DNA from: an uncultured Lachnospiraceae bacterium
GTDB taxonomy: Bacteria > Bacillota > Clostridia > Lachnospirales > Lachnospiraceae
DNA length: 25,341 nt
Direction of reading: 5' to 3'
Assembly (NCBI GenBank): GCA_910586095.1
Contig: CAJUHQ010000045.1
Location: forward strand, 1-25,341
Both the position numbers and the translations under genes were made by a program. The notes under the pieces are model-generated. The model was given only the letters and a program-made list of their open reading frames with translations, did not search any database and was not told where the DNA came from. Of the stretch, positions 6,449-14,412 are shown in pieces; the stretch's first letter is position 1; each line of letters starts with the position of its first letter.

Positions 6449-8482
6449 ATGGATAAGAACAAATTTAGTCAGCCAATGGCGTTGCAAGATGTACACATTA
6501 TGGACGGATTCTGGAAGAGGGAGATGGAGCTTGTACGAACACAAGTGATTCCTTATCAGTGGGCAGCACTCAATGACAAGGTGGAGGGAGCAGCTCCCAG
6601 TTACTGTATGCGCAACTTTAAAATTGCAGGAAAGTTGAATCAAAAGAAGGCAGAAAAAGGAACAGCATATGAGGAGCCACGTTATACATTTCGTGGATTT
6701 GAGGCGTTGCCAGAAGATGCCACACAACTAGAGGATAAATTTTATGGTTTTGTATTTCAGGATACGGATTTTTCAAAGTGGATAGAGGCAGTGGCCTACT
6801 CACTGACACAGTATCCAGATCCTGAACTTGAGGCGATTGCTGATGGGGCAATTGATATTGTGTGTGCAGCGCAGCAGGAGGATGGTTATTTAGATACGTA
6901 CTATATTATTAATGGCAGAGATAAAAGTTTCTCAAATCTGCGCGATCATCACGAACTGTATTGTTTTGGACATCTTGTAGAAGGTGCAGTGGCTTATTAT
7001 CAAGCTACAAAAAAGGATAAATTATTAAAGGCCGCAGAACGTTTTGCAGAATATATTGATGAATATTTTGGAGCCGATGAAGGTAAATGCAAGGGATATC
7101 CTGGCCATGAGATTGCAGAGATGGCACTTGCCAGGTTATATGAAGTGACCAAAAAGCACAAATATCTTGAACTGAGCGCTTTTTTTGTGGAGGAGCGAGG
7201 GAAGCGTCCTTATTATTTTGACACGGAGAATCATCCAGATGTAAAGGATCAATCTGTGGATGGGATTCGATATTTGTATCATCAGGCGCATTTGCCTGTA
7301 AGGGAACAAATGGAGGCAGTGGGACATGCAGTGCGCGCTGTTTATCTCTATTGCGGTATGGCGGATGTAGCACGTCTTAAAAATGATGATACACTATTTG
7401 ATGCTTGTGAGAGACTTTGGCGTGATATCACAGAGAAAAAACTTTACATTACAGGCGGTATTGGCAGTACACATATGGGAGAAGCATTTACGTTTGCGTA
7501 TGACCTTCCAAACGATACAGCTTATGCAGAAACGTGCGCATCGATAGGATTAGTATTTTTTGCGCGCAGAATGTTGGAGATGAAACCAGATGCCAAATAT
7601 GCCAATATTATGGAACGTGCTTTATACAACGGCGTACTAAGCGGGATGGCGCTCGATGGAAAGAGTTTCTTTTATGTAAATCCGCTCGAGGTGAATCCAG
7701 AAGCATGTCACAAAGATGAACGAAAATTCCATGTAAAGCCAGTGCGTCAAAAATGGTTTGGCTGTGCATGCTGTCCTCCCAACATTGCACGTTTACTCAG
7801 CTCTATTGGGGCTTATGCCTATACAGAAAATACAGACACCTTGTTTATACACCTATATATGGGGAGTACGTTGTCCAAAAATATAAATGGGATACAGGTA
7901 GATTTTCAGATCGATTCTCAATTCCCGTGGGATGGGGATGTTCGCATTAAGGTATGTACCAAAGATAAAGTGTCCGTGACTGGTTTGTGGATTGCGCTTC
8001 GTATTCCAGATTGGTGTGGTGGGTATCATCTCGATAATGCAGACCACTATGAATTGTACGAAAAAAATGGATATTTATATCTTACAAAGACATGGGAGGA
8101 GGATACGATCACAATCTCCTTTCCAATGCAAGCAAAATGGATGGTATCATCACCTGCGATTCGCGAGAATATAGGGAAGGTAGCACTTGTCAGAGGACCG
8201 ATTGTATACTGTCTAGAAGGACGAGATAATGGAGATAACTTGCATTTGCTCTCTGTCAAAGAGGACACGACTTTCACAGTGTTTGATGGGAAAATAAACG
8301 ATACAATTGTCAAAAAAATACAGGTACAGGGTACACGAAAGAGTGATGCGACATCTAGCAATCTGTATCGGGAATTTTATCCAGAGAGTGATGAAGATAC
8401 TATAGTAACATATATTCCATATTTCGCATGGGCCAACCGCGGAGAAAATGAGATGCAGGTTTGGACTAGAGTGGTAGATTGA
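6449..8482 (+). CDS. GH127 family beta-L-arabinofuranosidase
   Basis: A 677-residue glycoside hydrolase of family 127 (former DUF1680), which removes beta-L-arabinofuranose from plant hydroxyproline-rich glycoproteins and similar glycans. The N-terminal and middle parts form the (alpha/alpha)6 barrel. ITGGIGSTHMGEAF and the AETC segment supply Glu361 and Cys363, and the GCACCPPN motif supplies Cys439, Cys441 and Cys442. These match the Glu/Cys zinc site and the Cys nucleophile motif described for Bifidobacterium HypBA1. The C-terminal third is beta-rich. The length is normal and no signal peptide is present, so the enzyme is cytoplasmic and would act on imported oligosaccharides. It stands alone, followed by a terminator; the nearest transporters are the MFS gene on the other strand and the PTS-like gene at 9670. 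Confidence 0.93.
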   Translation: MDKNKFSQPMALQDVHIMDGFWKREMELVRTQVIPYQWAALNDKVEGAAPSYCMRNFKIAGKLNQKKAEKGTAYEEPRYTFRGFEALPEDATQLEDKFYGFVFQDTDFSKWIEAVAYSLTQYPDPELEAIADGAIDIVCAAQQEDGYLDTYYIINGRDKSFSNLRDHHELYCFGHLVEGAVAYYQATKKDKLLKAAERFAEYIDEYFGADEGKCKGYPGHEIAEMALARLYEVTKKHKYLELSAFFVEERGKRPYYFDTENHPDVKDQSVDGIRYLYHQAHLPVREQMEAVGHAVRAVYLYCGMADVARLKNDDTLFDACERLWRDITEKKLYITGGIGSTHMGEAFTFAYDLPNDTAYAETCASIGLVFFARRMLEMKPDAKYANIMERALYNGVLSGMALDGKSFFYVNPLEVNPEACHKDERKFHVKPVRQKWFGCACCPPNIARLLSSIGAYAYTENTDTLFIHLYMGSTLSKNINGIQVDFQIDSQFPWDGDVRIKVCTKDKVSVTGLWIALRIPDWCGGYHLDNADHYELYEKNGYLYLTKTWEEDTITISFPMQAKWMVSSPAIRENIGKVALVRGPIVYCLEGRDNGDNLHLLSVKEDTTFTVFDGKINDTIVKKIQVQGTRKSDATSSNLYREFYPESDEDTIVTYIPYFAWANRGENEMQVWTRVVD

Positions 8483-8545
8483 AGAAGCAGAGAGTTTTCA
8501 ATGGGTAATTTGAGGCTCTAGCATAGAGGATTGGTATAGACAATC

Positions 8546-8583
8546 AAATCTCCTGACTAACAGATCGGTTGTCAGGAGATTTT
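8546..8583 (+). terminator. terminator after the GH127 gene
   Basis: A perfect 12-bp stem AAATCTCCTGAC / GTCAGGAGATTT with a 13-base loop, followed by TTGC. It lies 63 bases after the stop codon. Confidence 0.75.
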
Positions 8584-8667
8584 GCTGTCTAGAAAGTTGG
8601 AGCCTTTTACAGAATTATAGTTGCACATACTAGTTTATGGTATGTTTATTTATAAAGAAAGATTTTC

Positions 8668-8751
8668 ATAGAAAACGCACATTATATTCAATCTGTTGTT
8701 TTGCAGGCCGTATGGCCATCCATACTATGAGAGTTGTTCTTTACTTTCATA
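8668..8751 (+). repeat. palindromic dispersed repeat, copy 3
   Basis: The same element as at 6007: CGCACATTATATTCAATCTG, then GGCCGTATGGCC (8706-8717), then the hairpin TATGAGAGT / ACTTTCATA (8726-8751). The palindrome centre has one change, and one stem position changes from A-T to G-T, so pairing is kept. Confidence 0.75.
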
Positions 8752-9434
8752 AAAAGTCAGAATATTCAGAAAAAACTATACATAATGCCTGAAAGAAACT
8801 AGACAAAATGACAGTATTGAGAAAATGTAAAAAAACACTTGAAAAGTTGCAAAACAAGTGGTAAGATACAATTACAACAAAGGAAAGCCAAAGGATAAAA
8901 AGAAAAAAGCATTCGTAAGGTAAAAAGCTTTGAAAAAGCATTTGAATAGATACAAATGCAAGCTTCGGAAACTACAAACAATCACAATAAAGTGTCTGTT
9001 TTAGGAAAGGAGATGAGTCCATTGGCACAGGAAGATACCTGAGTCTGACAGGGGAGAAATCACTTAATAAATATGAAAAGAAAATGAGCGGCCATCATCA
9101 GAGAGTGGAATATTTAAAATAGGAAACTAAAGATTAGAGGCAGAGCCCAAAGAATTAAGAGGATATTTCTATAGAGTGGAAGACGCAGGGAAGAAAAACA
9201 AAAGGAACAAGAAACGTAGAGTGCGGCATACGAGATGCCGAGAAAGAGGAAAAAATTGAATAGTGAAGAGTATTAGAGCGGTCGTTGTATCTATCATTGA
9301 AGGAAGGTATGGCGGCCGCTCTTATTTTGTATGTGAGAGATCAAAACAAAAGGAACAAGTTTAGGAAGAACAAAGTTCAATGAGAAAATGATAAGTAGTG
9401 ATAGGACATTGGAAAATTGGTTAGAGTTTTTTGC
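8752..9434 (+). other. long purine-rich stretch without a clear gene
   Basis: The plus strand is strikingly purine-rich, with many AAAG/GGAA runs and few long reading frames. A 43-codon plus-strand frame (about 8991-9122) after AAAGGAG encodes protein-like sequence containing GRYLSLTGEKSLNKYEKKMS but has no ordinary start codon. It may be a remnant of a decayed gene or chance. ACAAAAGGAACAAG occurs twice (9198 and 9346), flanking the hairpin at 9274. CGGCAT-ACGAG-ATGCCG forms a small hairpin near 9228. I see no known RNA family. Confidence 0.35.
9274..9332 (+). terminator. terminator-like hairpin with long loop
   Basis: AGAGCGGTCG (about 9275-9284) pairs with CGGCCGCTCT (about 9312-9321; one T-G pair), followed by TATTTTG. 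The loop is about 27 bases. It implies that something upstream in the apparently empty stretch is transcribed. Confidence 0.5.
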
Positions 9435-9463
9435 TCGACTTTACTTAATGGATAGAGTATAAT
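9435..9463 (+). promoter_or_regulatory. promoter for the leader and PTS IIC-like gene
   Basis: -35 TCGACT (9435-9440), 17-bp spacer, -10 TATAAT (9458-9463). Transcription would start near 9470, a few bases before the folded leader and 200 bases before the ATG at 9670. Confidence 0.55.
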
Positions 9464-9474
9464 AAACAACGAAG

Positions 9475-9580
9475 AAGATATCAGTTCTGGGAGGAGTGCC
9501 AAAGGCAAAAGGTGCTTTGGTATCATCGGTGTCTCGGTTCACACATAGATTATCCCAGAGAACACGCGGTGGCTGGTATC
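9475..9580 (+). promoter_or_regulatory. structured leader RNA upstream of the PTS IIC-like gene (riboswitch-like)
   Basis: AAGATATCAG (9475-9484) pairs with CTGGTATCTT (9567-9576) in a 10-bp closing stem that is followed directly by a T run. Inside it are TCTGGGA / TCCCAGA (7 bp), a CCAAAG / CTTTGG hairpin and a GTGT / ACAC hairpin, giving a multi-branched fold of about 100 nt. It begins just after the predicted start of transcription. I could not match it to any riboswitch class I know (TPP, THF, ZTP, guanidine, T-box and others checked by eye). Confidence 0.5.
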
Positions 9581-9669
9581 TTTTTTGTGCACATAAGTAT
9601 CTAAAAGGGTAGCACATTATATAAATATGAAATAGGAGTGTTGCAAAAGATAGGAAGGAATAGGTATAT

Positions 9670-10731
9670 ATGGGATCTGTCAAACAGTTTTTAAAACGTA
9701 AGGATATTGAATTGTCTGCAAAACGGTATGGAATTGATGCACTAGGGGCGATGGCACAAGGATTGTTTGCATCGTTATTGATTGGAACGATCTTGACAAC
9801 AGCAGGAGAGCAGACAAACATAGCATTTTTGGCACAAATTGGAGGATATGCAAAAGCGGTGACAGGGGAAGCTATGGCAGTGGCAATCGGATATTCGTTG
9901 CACTGTCCCCCACTAGTATTGTTCTCGTTGTGCGCAGTGGGACATGCTGCCAATTCGCTAGGAGGAGCAGGAGGTCCTCTCGCAGTGTTGTTTGTCACGA
10001 TTATAGCAGCAGAAATTGGAAAGGCGGTTTCTAAGGAAACAAAGATTGATATTTTAGTGACACCATTGGCAACGACTATAACAGGCATAGGATTGGCAAC
10101 CTTGTGTGCTCCTGTGATCGGGCAAGGTGCCAGTACAGTGGGAAGGGCAATTATGTGGGCTACAGAGTTGCAACCTTTTTTGATGGGAATCATTATTTCT
10201 GTTATTGTGGGGATAGCGTTGACGCTGCCCATCAGTAGTGCTGCAATCTGTGCAGCATTGAGTCTTACGGGACTAGCTGGAGGAGCCGCACTTGCAGGGT
10301 GTTGTGCGCAGATGGTTGGATTTGCTGTGATGAGTTTTCGTGAAAATGGTTTTGGCGGATTGTTTGCACAAGGGATTGGCACTTCCATGCTTCAGATGGG
10401 AAATATTGTAAAAAAGCCTAGAATTTGGCTGCCTCCTATTCTGGCATCGGCTGTGACAGGACCTATTGCGACTTGCGTATTTCAGCTAAAAATGAATGGT
10501 GCGGCGGTTGCATCTGGCATGGGAACTTGTGGATTAGTAGGCCAAATTGGGGTCTATACAGGATGGCGCAACGATATTGCAGCAGGTACAAAGATGGCTA
10601 TCACTGCGTGGGATTGGATAGGATTGTTGTGTATCAGTTTTGTGCTGCCAGCGGTGGTGACTTACTTGATTGGAGTAGGGTTTCGTAGGATTGGGTGGAT
10701 TCAGCAAAATGATTTGAAGCTGGATTTATAA
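9670..10731 (+). CDS. PfoR-type PTS transporter subunit IIC-like membrane protein
   Basis: A 353-residue, very hydrophobic, Gly/Ala-rich membrane protein resembling the PTS_EIIC_2 / PfoR family (first named as a regulator of perfringolysin O). Repeated features include GIDALGAMAQGLFASLLIGTI near the start, LGGAGGPLAVLF in the middle, FGGLFAQGIGTSMLQMGN, and a C-terminal GTCGLVGQIG segment. About eight to ten membrane helices are expected. No soluble IIA or IIB domain and no phosphorylation-site domain is fused or adjacent, as is common in this family, so true PTS transport is uncertain. AGGAAGGAA precedes the ATG. It is followed 28 bases later by a histidine phosphatase in the same direction, and it is preceded by a structured leader, so its expression is probably controlled at RNA level. 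Confidence 0.8.
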   Translation: MGSVKQFLKRKDIELSAKRYGIDALGAMAQGLFASLLIGTILTTAGEQTNIAFLAQIGGYAKAVTGEAMAVAIGYSLHCPPLVLFSLCAVGHAANSLGGAGGPLAVLFVTIIAAEIGKAVSKETKIDILVTPLATTITGIGLATLCAPVIGQGASTVGRAIMWATELQPFLMGIIISVIVGIALTLPISSAAICAALSLTGLAGGAALAGCCAQMVGFAVMSFRENGFGGLFAQGIGTSMLQMGNIVKKPRIWLPPILASAVTGPIATCVFQLKMNGAAVASGMGTCGLVGQIGVYTGWRNDIAAGTKMAITAWDWIGLLCISFVLPAVVTYLIGVGFRRIGWIQQNDLKLDL

Positions 10732-10759
10732 TATAAAAACAAATAACAGGGGGATTTGT

Positions 10760-11293
10760 ATGGCACATTTGTATTTTACAAGACATGGCCAGACTGTCTG
10801 GAATGTTGAAAATAAAATATGTGGCGCTACGGATATAGAACTGACGCCTTTAGGATATGAACAGGCAAGGGCATTAGGTCAAAAAATTGTAAAGGAGGGT
10901 ATACAGATTGATGAAATCTTGTACTCACCGCTTCGGCGTGCAAAGGATACTGCTCTTGAAGTTGCGAATATAACAGGTATTTTTGCGCGGGAGGAACCGC
11001 GTTTAAAGGAGCAGCATTTTGGAAAGTATGAGGCAACAGCTAGAAATGGCGCAGAGTTTCAGGAAGCAAAAAAGCGATTTATCTATGATTTTGAAGGTGG
11101 AGAAACAATGCTGCATTTAGCACAGCGCATTTATAATTTATTAGATGATATTCGTGCGCAAAAAAAGACCTATCTTTTAGTAGCACACAATGGAATTGCG
11201 CGTGTGGTACACTCTTATTTTTATGATATGGAGAATGAAGAGTACGCGGCATTTGGAATTAGAAATTGTGAGATACGCGAATATAAATTTTGA
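10760..11293 (+). CDS. histidine phosphatase family protein (phosphoglycerate-mutase-like)
   Basis: A 177-residue cytoplasmic protein of the histidine phosphatase superfamily. The catalytic RHG motif is at residues 8-10 (FTRHGQTVWN, nucleophile His9). The SPLRRAKDTA segment carries the second arginine cluster, EEPRLKEQHFGKYE supplies the acid, and VAHNG (His143) is the second catalytic histidine. It is shorter than true cofactor-dependent phosphoglycerate mutase (about 230-250 aa), so a phosphatase acting on a sugar phosphate or small metabolite is more likely than a glycolytic mutase. The ATG has an AGGGGGA site. It is 28 bases behind the PTS IIC-like gene and probably shares its transcript, suggesting a role with whatever that protein moves. 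Confidence 0.85.
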   Translation: MAHLYFTRHGQTVWNVENKICGATDIELTPLGYEQARALGQKIVKEGIQIDEILYSPLRRAKDTALEVANITGIFAREEPRLKEQHFGKYEATARNGAEFQEAKKRFIYDFEGGETMLHLAQRIYNLLDDIRAQKKTYLLVAHNGIARVVHSYFYDMENEEYAAFGIRNCEIREYKF

Positions 11294-11322
11294 ATGTAGG
11301 CTAAAAATATATAATGGTGGCG

Positions 11323-11363
11323 AATACCATAAATATTTGCACAGTGCCAATGTGTATGGTATT
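11323..11363 (+). repeat. inverted repeat between two genes
   Basis: AATACCATA and TATGGTATT form a perfect 9-bp inverted repeat with a 23-base loop, 30 bases after the phosphatase stop. It could be a weak terminator or an operator for the next gene; no U-tract follows. Confidence 0.45.
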
Positions 11364-11427
11364 TGAATGAATAGGATATACTGACAATAGGAAGAACGGC
11401 GCAAAGAGGGAGGTATTCATCAACACA

Positions 11428-12015
11428 ATGAAGATTTTGCCTGATGGAAGTTTTGGAGATCTTTTGATGGTTATAGACATGCAAAATGTATACTTAGAAG
11501 GGCAACCGTGGCAGTGTGTAGCCACAAGTCAGACCGTAAAGAAGATACAAAAACTGCTTGATTATCATGCTCCAGACAATGTATTGTTTACAAAGTTTGT
11601 GCCATCCAAACATCCTGTAGGTACATGGGAGCAATATAATCGTAAGAATATCAATATCAGCAAAAATCTGTGGATGATTGACATTATTGAGGAGCTCAAA
11701 CAATACTTGGAAGTATATCCCATATTTACCAAACATGCGTATTCTGCTTATACAGATAAAGAGGTGGCAAGGATAGCATCTAGAGCAAGACGCGTGCTAC
11801 TCGCAGGAGTAGTAGCAGAGTGTTGTGTACTATTTAGCTTGTTAAGTGGTATTGATGCAGGCAATAAAATGATTTATTTGGCAGATGCATGTAGTGGTTC
11901 TAGTAAGGAGCATGAACAATTCATTGCACAGATTGCAGGATATTACCAGACGACACACACGCAAGTAATGACATGTAGAGAATATTTGCAAGAAAGAGGA
12001 TGCATTATAGACTAA
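11428..12015 (+). CDS. isochorismatase/nicotinamidase-like cysteine hydrolase
   Basis: A 195-residue enzyme of the isochorismatase-like fold. The catalytic triad can be placed: Asp17 in LLMVIDMQNVYL, a Lys in LFTKFVPS (about residue 55), and Cys132 or Cys133 in AGVVAECCVLFSL after the characteristic cis-peptide region. The protein may hydrolyse nicotinamide, another amide or a related small molecule. The PncA metal-binding DxHxxxH pattern is not obvious, so a nicotinamidase name is not justified. The AGGGAGG site is about 14 bases before the ATG, longer than usual, so a non-standard start a little upstream is possible. The 3' end overlaps a 15-bp hairpin that includes its last codons. Confidence 0.85.
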   Translation: MKILPDGSFGDLLMVIDMQNVYLEGQPWQCVATSQTVKKIQKLLDYHAPDNVLFTKFVPSKHPVGTWEQYNRKNINISKNLWMIDIIEELKQYLEVYPIFTKHAYSAYTDKEVARIASRARRVLLAGVVAECCVLFSLLSGIDAGNKMIYLADACSGSSKEHEQFIAQIAGYYQTTHTQVMTCREYLQERGCIID

Positions 12016-12078
12016 GGCATCCTCTTTCTTGTAAAATGCATCAGGAAACAAGAATTATTATTCTTGTTTCCTGATGCA
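11989..12078 (+). terminator. two strong tandem hairpins between convergent genes
   Basis: Hairpin 1: CAAGAAAGAGGATGC (11989-12003) pairs perfectly with 12017-12031, and its loop contains the stop codon of the isochorismatase gene. Hairpin 2: a perfect 19-bp stem from 12037-12055 to 12060-12078 with loop TATT. The genes on either side converge, so a bidirectional terminator is likely although U-tracts are short. Confidence 0.65.
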
Positions 12079-12110
12079 ATCATGTATAGACCCTAAGGAA
12101 AAAGCTACTG

Positions 12111-12581
12111 CTATTTGAGTGGCTTAGCTCCTGCCTTTTCTTGCAGTTTATCAACCCATGCTCTAAATTTGCTCTTTTTCTTTGCGGGCGCAGTATTTAA
12201 TTTTCCGCGGATACCTTTTACGTCTGTGATATAAATGCCGCTGATTGTAGCTTTTACCTCTTTTTTGACAGGGACAATGTCAAATATGGCAGCATCACAG
12301 ATCAATGTCCAAATTTGTGGGCCAATTTTAGCCTTGACAACAGGCACCTTGGCTCGCCGCATATATTTGGGGGTTTGTTCCAATACAGCCGCTGGCAATC
12401 CCGCATCCCTTAGCTTCATTTTCTTTTTGTCAATGACTAACATATTGACGGTTTGTTTTGCGGCCTCGATCTGTGCTTCCTGTTCAGCCTGTTTTTTTTG
12501 TAACTTTTTGCCCAAAAAATAGAGCACGACGAGTAGAGCAATGATAACGACTAAGACCACCAATAAAATTTTCCACCACAT
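12111..12581 (-). CDS. membrane-anchored hypothetical protein
   Basis: A 156-residue protein that I do not recognise beyond its layout. Residues 1-23 form one strongly hydrophobic N-terminal helix (WWKILLVVLVVIIALLVVLY), followed by a Lys/Gln/Glu-rich stretch (residues about 25-45) that may be a short coiled coil. A small mixed domain of about 75 residues follows, then a Lys-rich tail. It has no lipobox or signal-cleavage site, so it is probably anchored with the domain in the cytoplasm or at the surface. AAAGG lies 13 bases ahead of the ATG. A near copy of that ribosome-site region is found 64 bases further upstream. Function unknown. Confidence 0.8.
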   Translation of the reverse strand: MWWKILLVVLVVIIALLVVLYFLGKKLQKKQAEQEAQIEAAKQTVNMLVIDKKKMKLRDAGLPAAVLEQTPKYMRRAKVPVVKAKIGPQIWTLICDAAIFDIVPVKKEVKATISGIYITDVKGIRGKLNTAPAKKKSKFRAWVDKLQEKAGAKPLK

Positions 12582-12586
12582 TCTGC

Positions 12587-12675
12587 ATCATTACCTTTCT
12601 ATAAGTTCTTTTTTGGAACTGTCAGGAAATGATTCGTATTGTATCCGTGTATCATTACCTTTTCATAAGTTCCTT
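12587..12675 (-). repeat. duplicated ribosome-site segment upstream of the hypothetical gene
   Basis: ATCATTACCTTTCTATAAGT (12587-12606) recurs as ATCATTACCTTTTCATAAGT at 12651-12670, 64 bases apart. Read on the minus strand this is a doubled AAAGGTAATGAT. The upstream copy opens an 18-codon reading frame that ends inside the downstream copy. The remaining 12.68-12.91 kb is AT-rich and I see no gene in it. Confidence 0.6.
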
Positions 12676-12913
12676 GTTATAGCCGCTCAAAATTTTGATT
12701 GTGCTTGTCTTTGCGATCAATGTTTCATCCTATGCAAACAAGAGCAAATATCATACAAATTTATATGCTTGTGCGCACGAAACAAAAATATTCGCATAGT
12801 ATCAAGCACAAAAAACATAGAGCGTCTATTATCATAATAAGGATTGTATCATTAATTTATAGAAAGTGCAAGAAACTGATAGAAGTTGTTATAGTTTTCA
12901 ATGTGTTAAGATC

Positions 12914-12959
12914 ATAGTAAACGTACATCATACTCAATCTGCCGTTTGGCGGGCCGCAT
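12914..12959 (+). repeat. palindromic dispersed repeat, copy 4 (truncated)
   Basis: ACGTACATCATACTCAATCT, then a GCCGTTTGGC segment and GGGCCGCATG. It matches the first half of the copy at 6007 and then diverges; the palindrome and the 3' hairpin are lost. Confidence 0.7.
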
Positions 12960-12990
12960 GTGATAGGTATAAGCTAATTGTATTGTCGCG

Positions 12991-13019
12991 TTGTTTTTTG
13001 TCTGAGATAATGCTATAAT
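12991..13019 (+). promoter_or_regulatory. promoter for the lipoprotein foldase gene
   Basis: -35 TTGTTT (12991-12996), 17-bp spacer, -10 TATAAT (13014-13019), preceded by TGC as in an extended -10. It is about 115 bases ahead of the ATG at 13136. Confidence 0.65.
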
Positions 13020-13135
13020 AAACAAATACAAAAAACAATATAATTATGGTACAAAGGTTGCTATATGAAACAGTTTTTGTTGTCAGCACAGAGGATGATA
13101 AGGGGATGGGTTTTAGTAGAAAGGAATAGGAAATT

Positions 13136-14347
13136 ATGAAAAAGAAATTTATGGTAGCGTGTATGGTAGGTATGATCGTGTTTGGTATCAGTGCCTGTGG
13201 AGATAAGAAAAATCAGGAAAATCCTGTGTCTTCAGAGGAAGCAGTGCAAAATTCTAGCCAGGAGGAAGAAAGTACACAGGAACAAAGTACACAAGAACAA
13301 AGTACACAGGAACAAACGGGACAGGACGTATTTGATTTAAGTCAGATCGAACGTGTCAGTGACAGAGCGGATTATGTAGGAATCAAAGATCTAGAGGTTG
13401 ATGAGTATATTACCTTTGCTGATTACAAAACAATGCAGGTTTCAATCAATGTGGAGGAAGTATCAGATGAGGCGATTGAGAACTATATCAATAGTAAATT
13501 GTTGTCTGGCGTCATTATGGATCGTGCGGTAAAAGAAGGCGATATAGTTGATATTGATTATGAAGGCACAAAGGATGGGGTGCTTTTTGATGGAGGAAGT
13601 GCAGTAGGGTATCGGTTAGAAATTGGATCAGGTTCTTTTATACCAGGATTTGAAGAGGGGTTAGTTGGAGCTATGCCAAAAGAACCTGTAGTGTTAAATC
13701 TTACATTTCCAGAAGATTATCGTGCGCAGCATATGGCAGGACAGAGGGTTTTGTTTTGGGTGATGGTCAATGGTATTAGGACAGAATATGCCAAAATTAC
13801 AGTGGAAGATATGAAGAGTCTGGGACTTGAGTACAAAACAAAAGAGGAGCTTTGGGAGGCAGGAAAAAAAGCTGTGGAACAAAGCATTGCCAAGGAGGCC
13901 ATTATTCAGAAACTGATGGAGGAGAGTACAGTCATCGCTCTGCCAGAACAGTTGGTGGAGGAGGAGATTCAAAATTATAATATTTATACACAAACGCTTG
14001 CACAAGGATGGTATGGCATGAGTTTAGAGGAGTTTGTGGGAACAATTATGGGAATGGATATAGATGAGTATACAGCACAGATTCATGAGATGGCTGAGGA
14101 TACTGTAAAGCAATATTTGATTGTGGAGGCTATAGCACGCGCAGAAAAAATTGAGATTACAGAGGAGATGATTCAAGAAAAGGCCGCTGAGGAGGCACAA
14201 GAGTATGGATACGATTCAGCAGATGCATTGATAAAAGATGTAGGGTACACTACATACCGAATCTCCATTGTGCAAGAAGAAGTGATGAATCGATTGGTTG
14301 AGATTGTGGATGTGGTAAAGGAAGAACCACAAAAAGAGGAATCTTGA
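13136..14347 (+). CDS. lipoprotein FKBP-type peptidyl-prolyl isomerase, trigger-factor-like
   Basis: A 403-residue exported lipoprotein. Residues 1-21 form a lipoprotein signal (KKK, hydrophobic stretch, GISAC lipobox with Cys21). A Gln/Glu/Ser/Thr linker containing STQEQ repeated three times follows. Then comes an FKBP domain (about residues 135-220: VKEGDIVDIDYEGTKDGVLFDGG, GSGSFIPGFEEGLVG) and a long helical C-terminal region similar to the substrate-binding part of trigger factor. It probably helps fold secreted proteins at the outer face of the membrane, like PrsA but with an FKBP rather than a parvulin domain. AAAGGAATAGGAA precedes the ATG. It is monocistronic with its own promoter, and another promoter at 14375 follows. 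Enzyme activity is not certain, as key aromatic residues differ from eukaryotic FKBPs. Confidence 0.9.
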   Translation: MKKKFMVACMVGMIVFGISACGDKKNQENPVSSEEAVQNSSQEEESTQEQSTQEQSTQEQTGQDVFDLSQIERVSDRADYVGIKDLEVDEYITFADYKTMQVSINVEEVSDEAIENYINSKLLSGVIMDRAVKEGDIVDIDYEGTKDGVLFDGGSAVGYRLEIGSGSFIPGFEEGLVGAMPKEPVVLNLTFPEDYRAQHMAGQRVLFWVMVNGIRTEYAKITVEDMKSLGLEYKTKEELWEAGKKAVEQSIAKEAIIQKLMEESTVIALPEQLVEEEIQNYNIYTQTLAQGWYGMSLEEFVGTIMGMDIDEYTAQIHEMAEDTVKQYLIVEAIARAEKIEITEEMIQEKAAEEAQEYGYDSADALIKDVGYTTYRISIVQEEVMNRLVEIVDVVKEEPQKEES

Positions 14348-14374
14348 TAGGTAATACTTTATACTACTAGTATA

Positions 14375-14403
14375 TTGTAATCGCTTTTTTGGTATGGTAT
14401 AGT
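14375..14403 (+). promoter_or_regulatory. sigma-A promoter of the tRNA-like RNA cluster
   Basis: -35 TTGTAA (14375-14380), 17-bp spacer, -10 TATAGT (14398-14403). Transcription would start about 14410, two or three bases before the first tRNA-like RNA, as expected for a stable RNA gene. Confidence 0.7.
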
Positions 14404-14412
14404 CAGATATAT

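Noticed and set aside
8990..9300. RNase P RNA, tmRNA or 6S RNA
   Set aside because: Purine-rich sequence prompted the check, but none of the conserved core sequences is present.
9475..9580. T-box leader
   Set aside because: GCGGTGG recalls part of the T-box sequence, but there is no AGGGTGGNACCGCG element, no stem I of the right form, and the downstream gene is not amino-acid related.
9441..10388. Minus-strand ORF of 315 codons
   Set aside because: It is the shadow of the PTS IIC-like gene continued into the leader; the plus-strand gene has clear membrane-protein character and a ribosome site.
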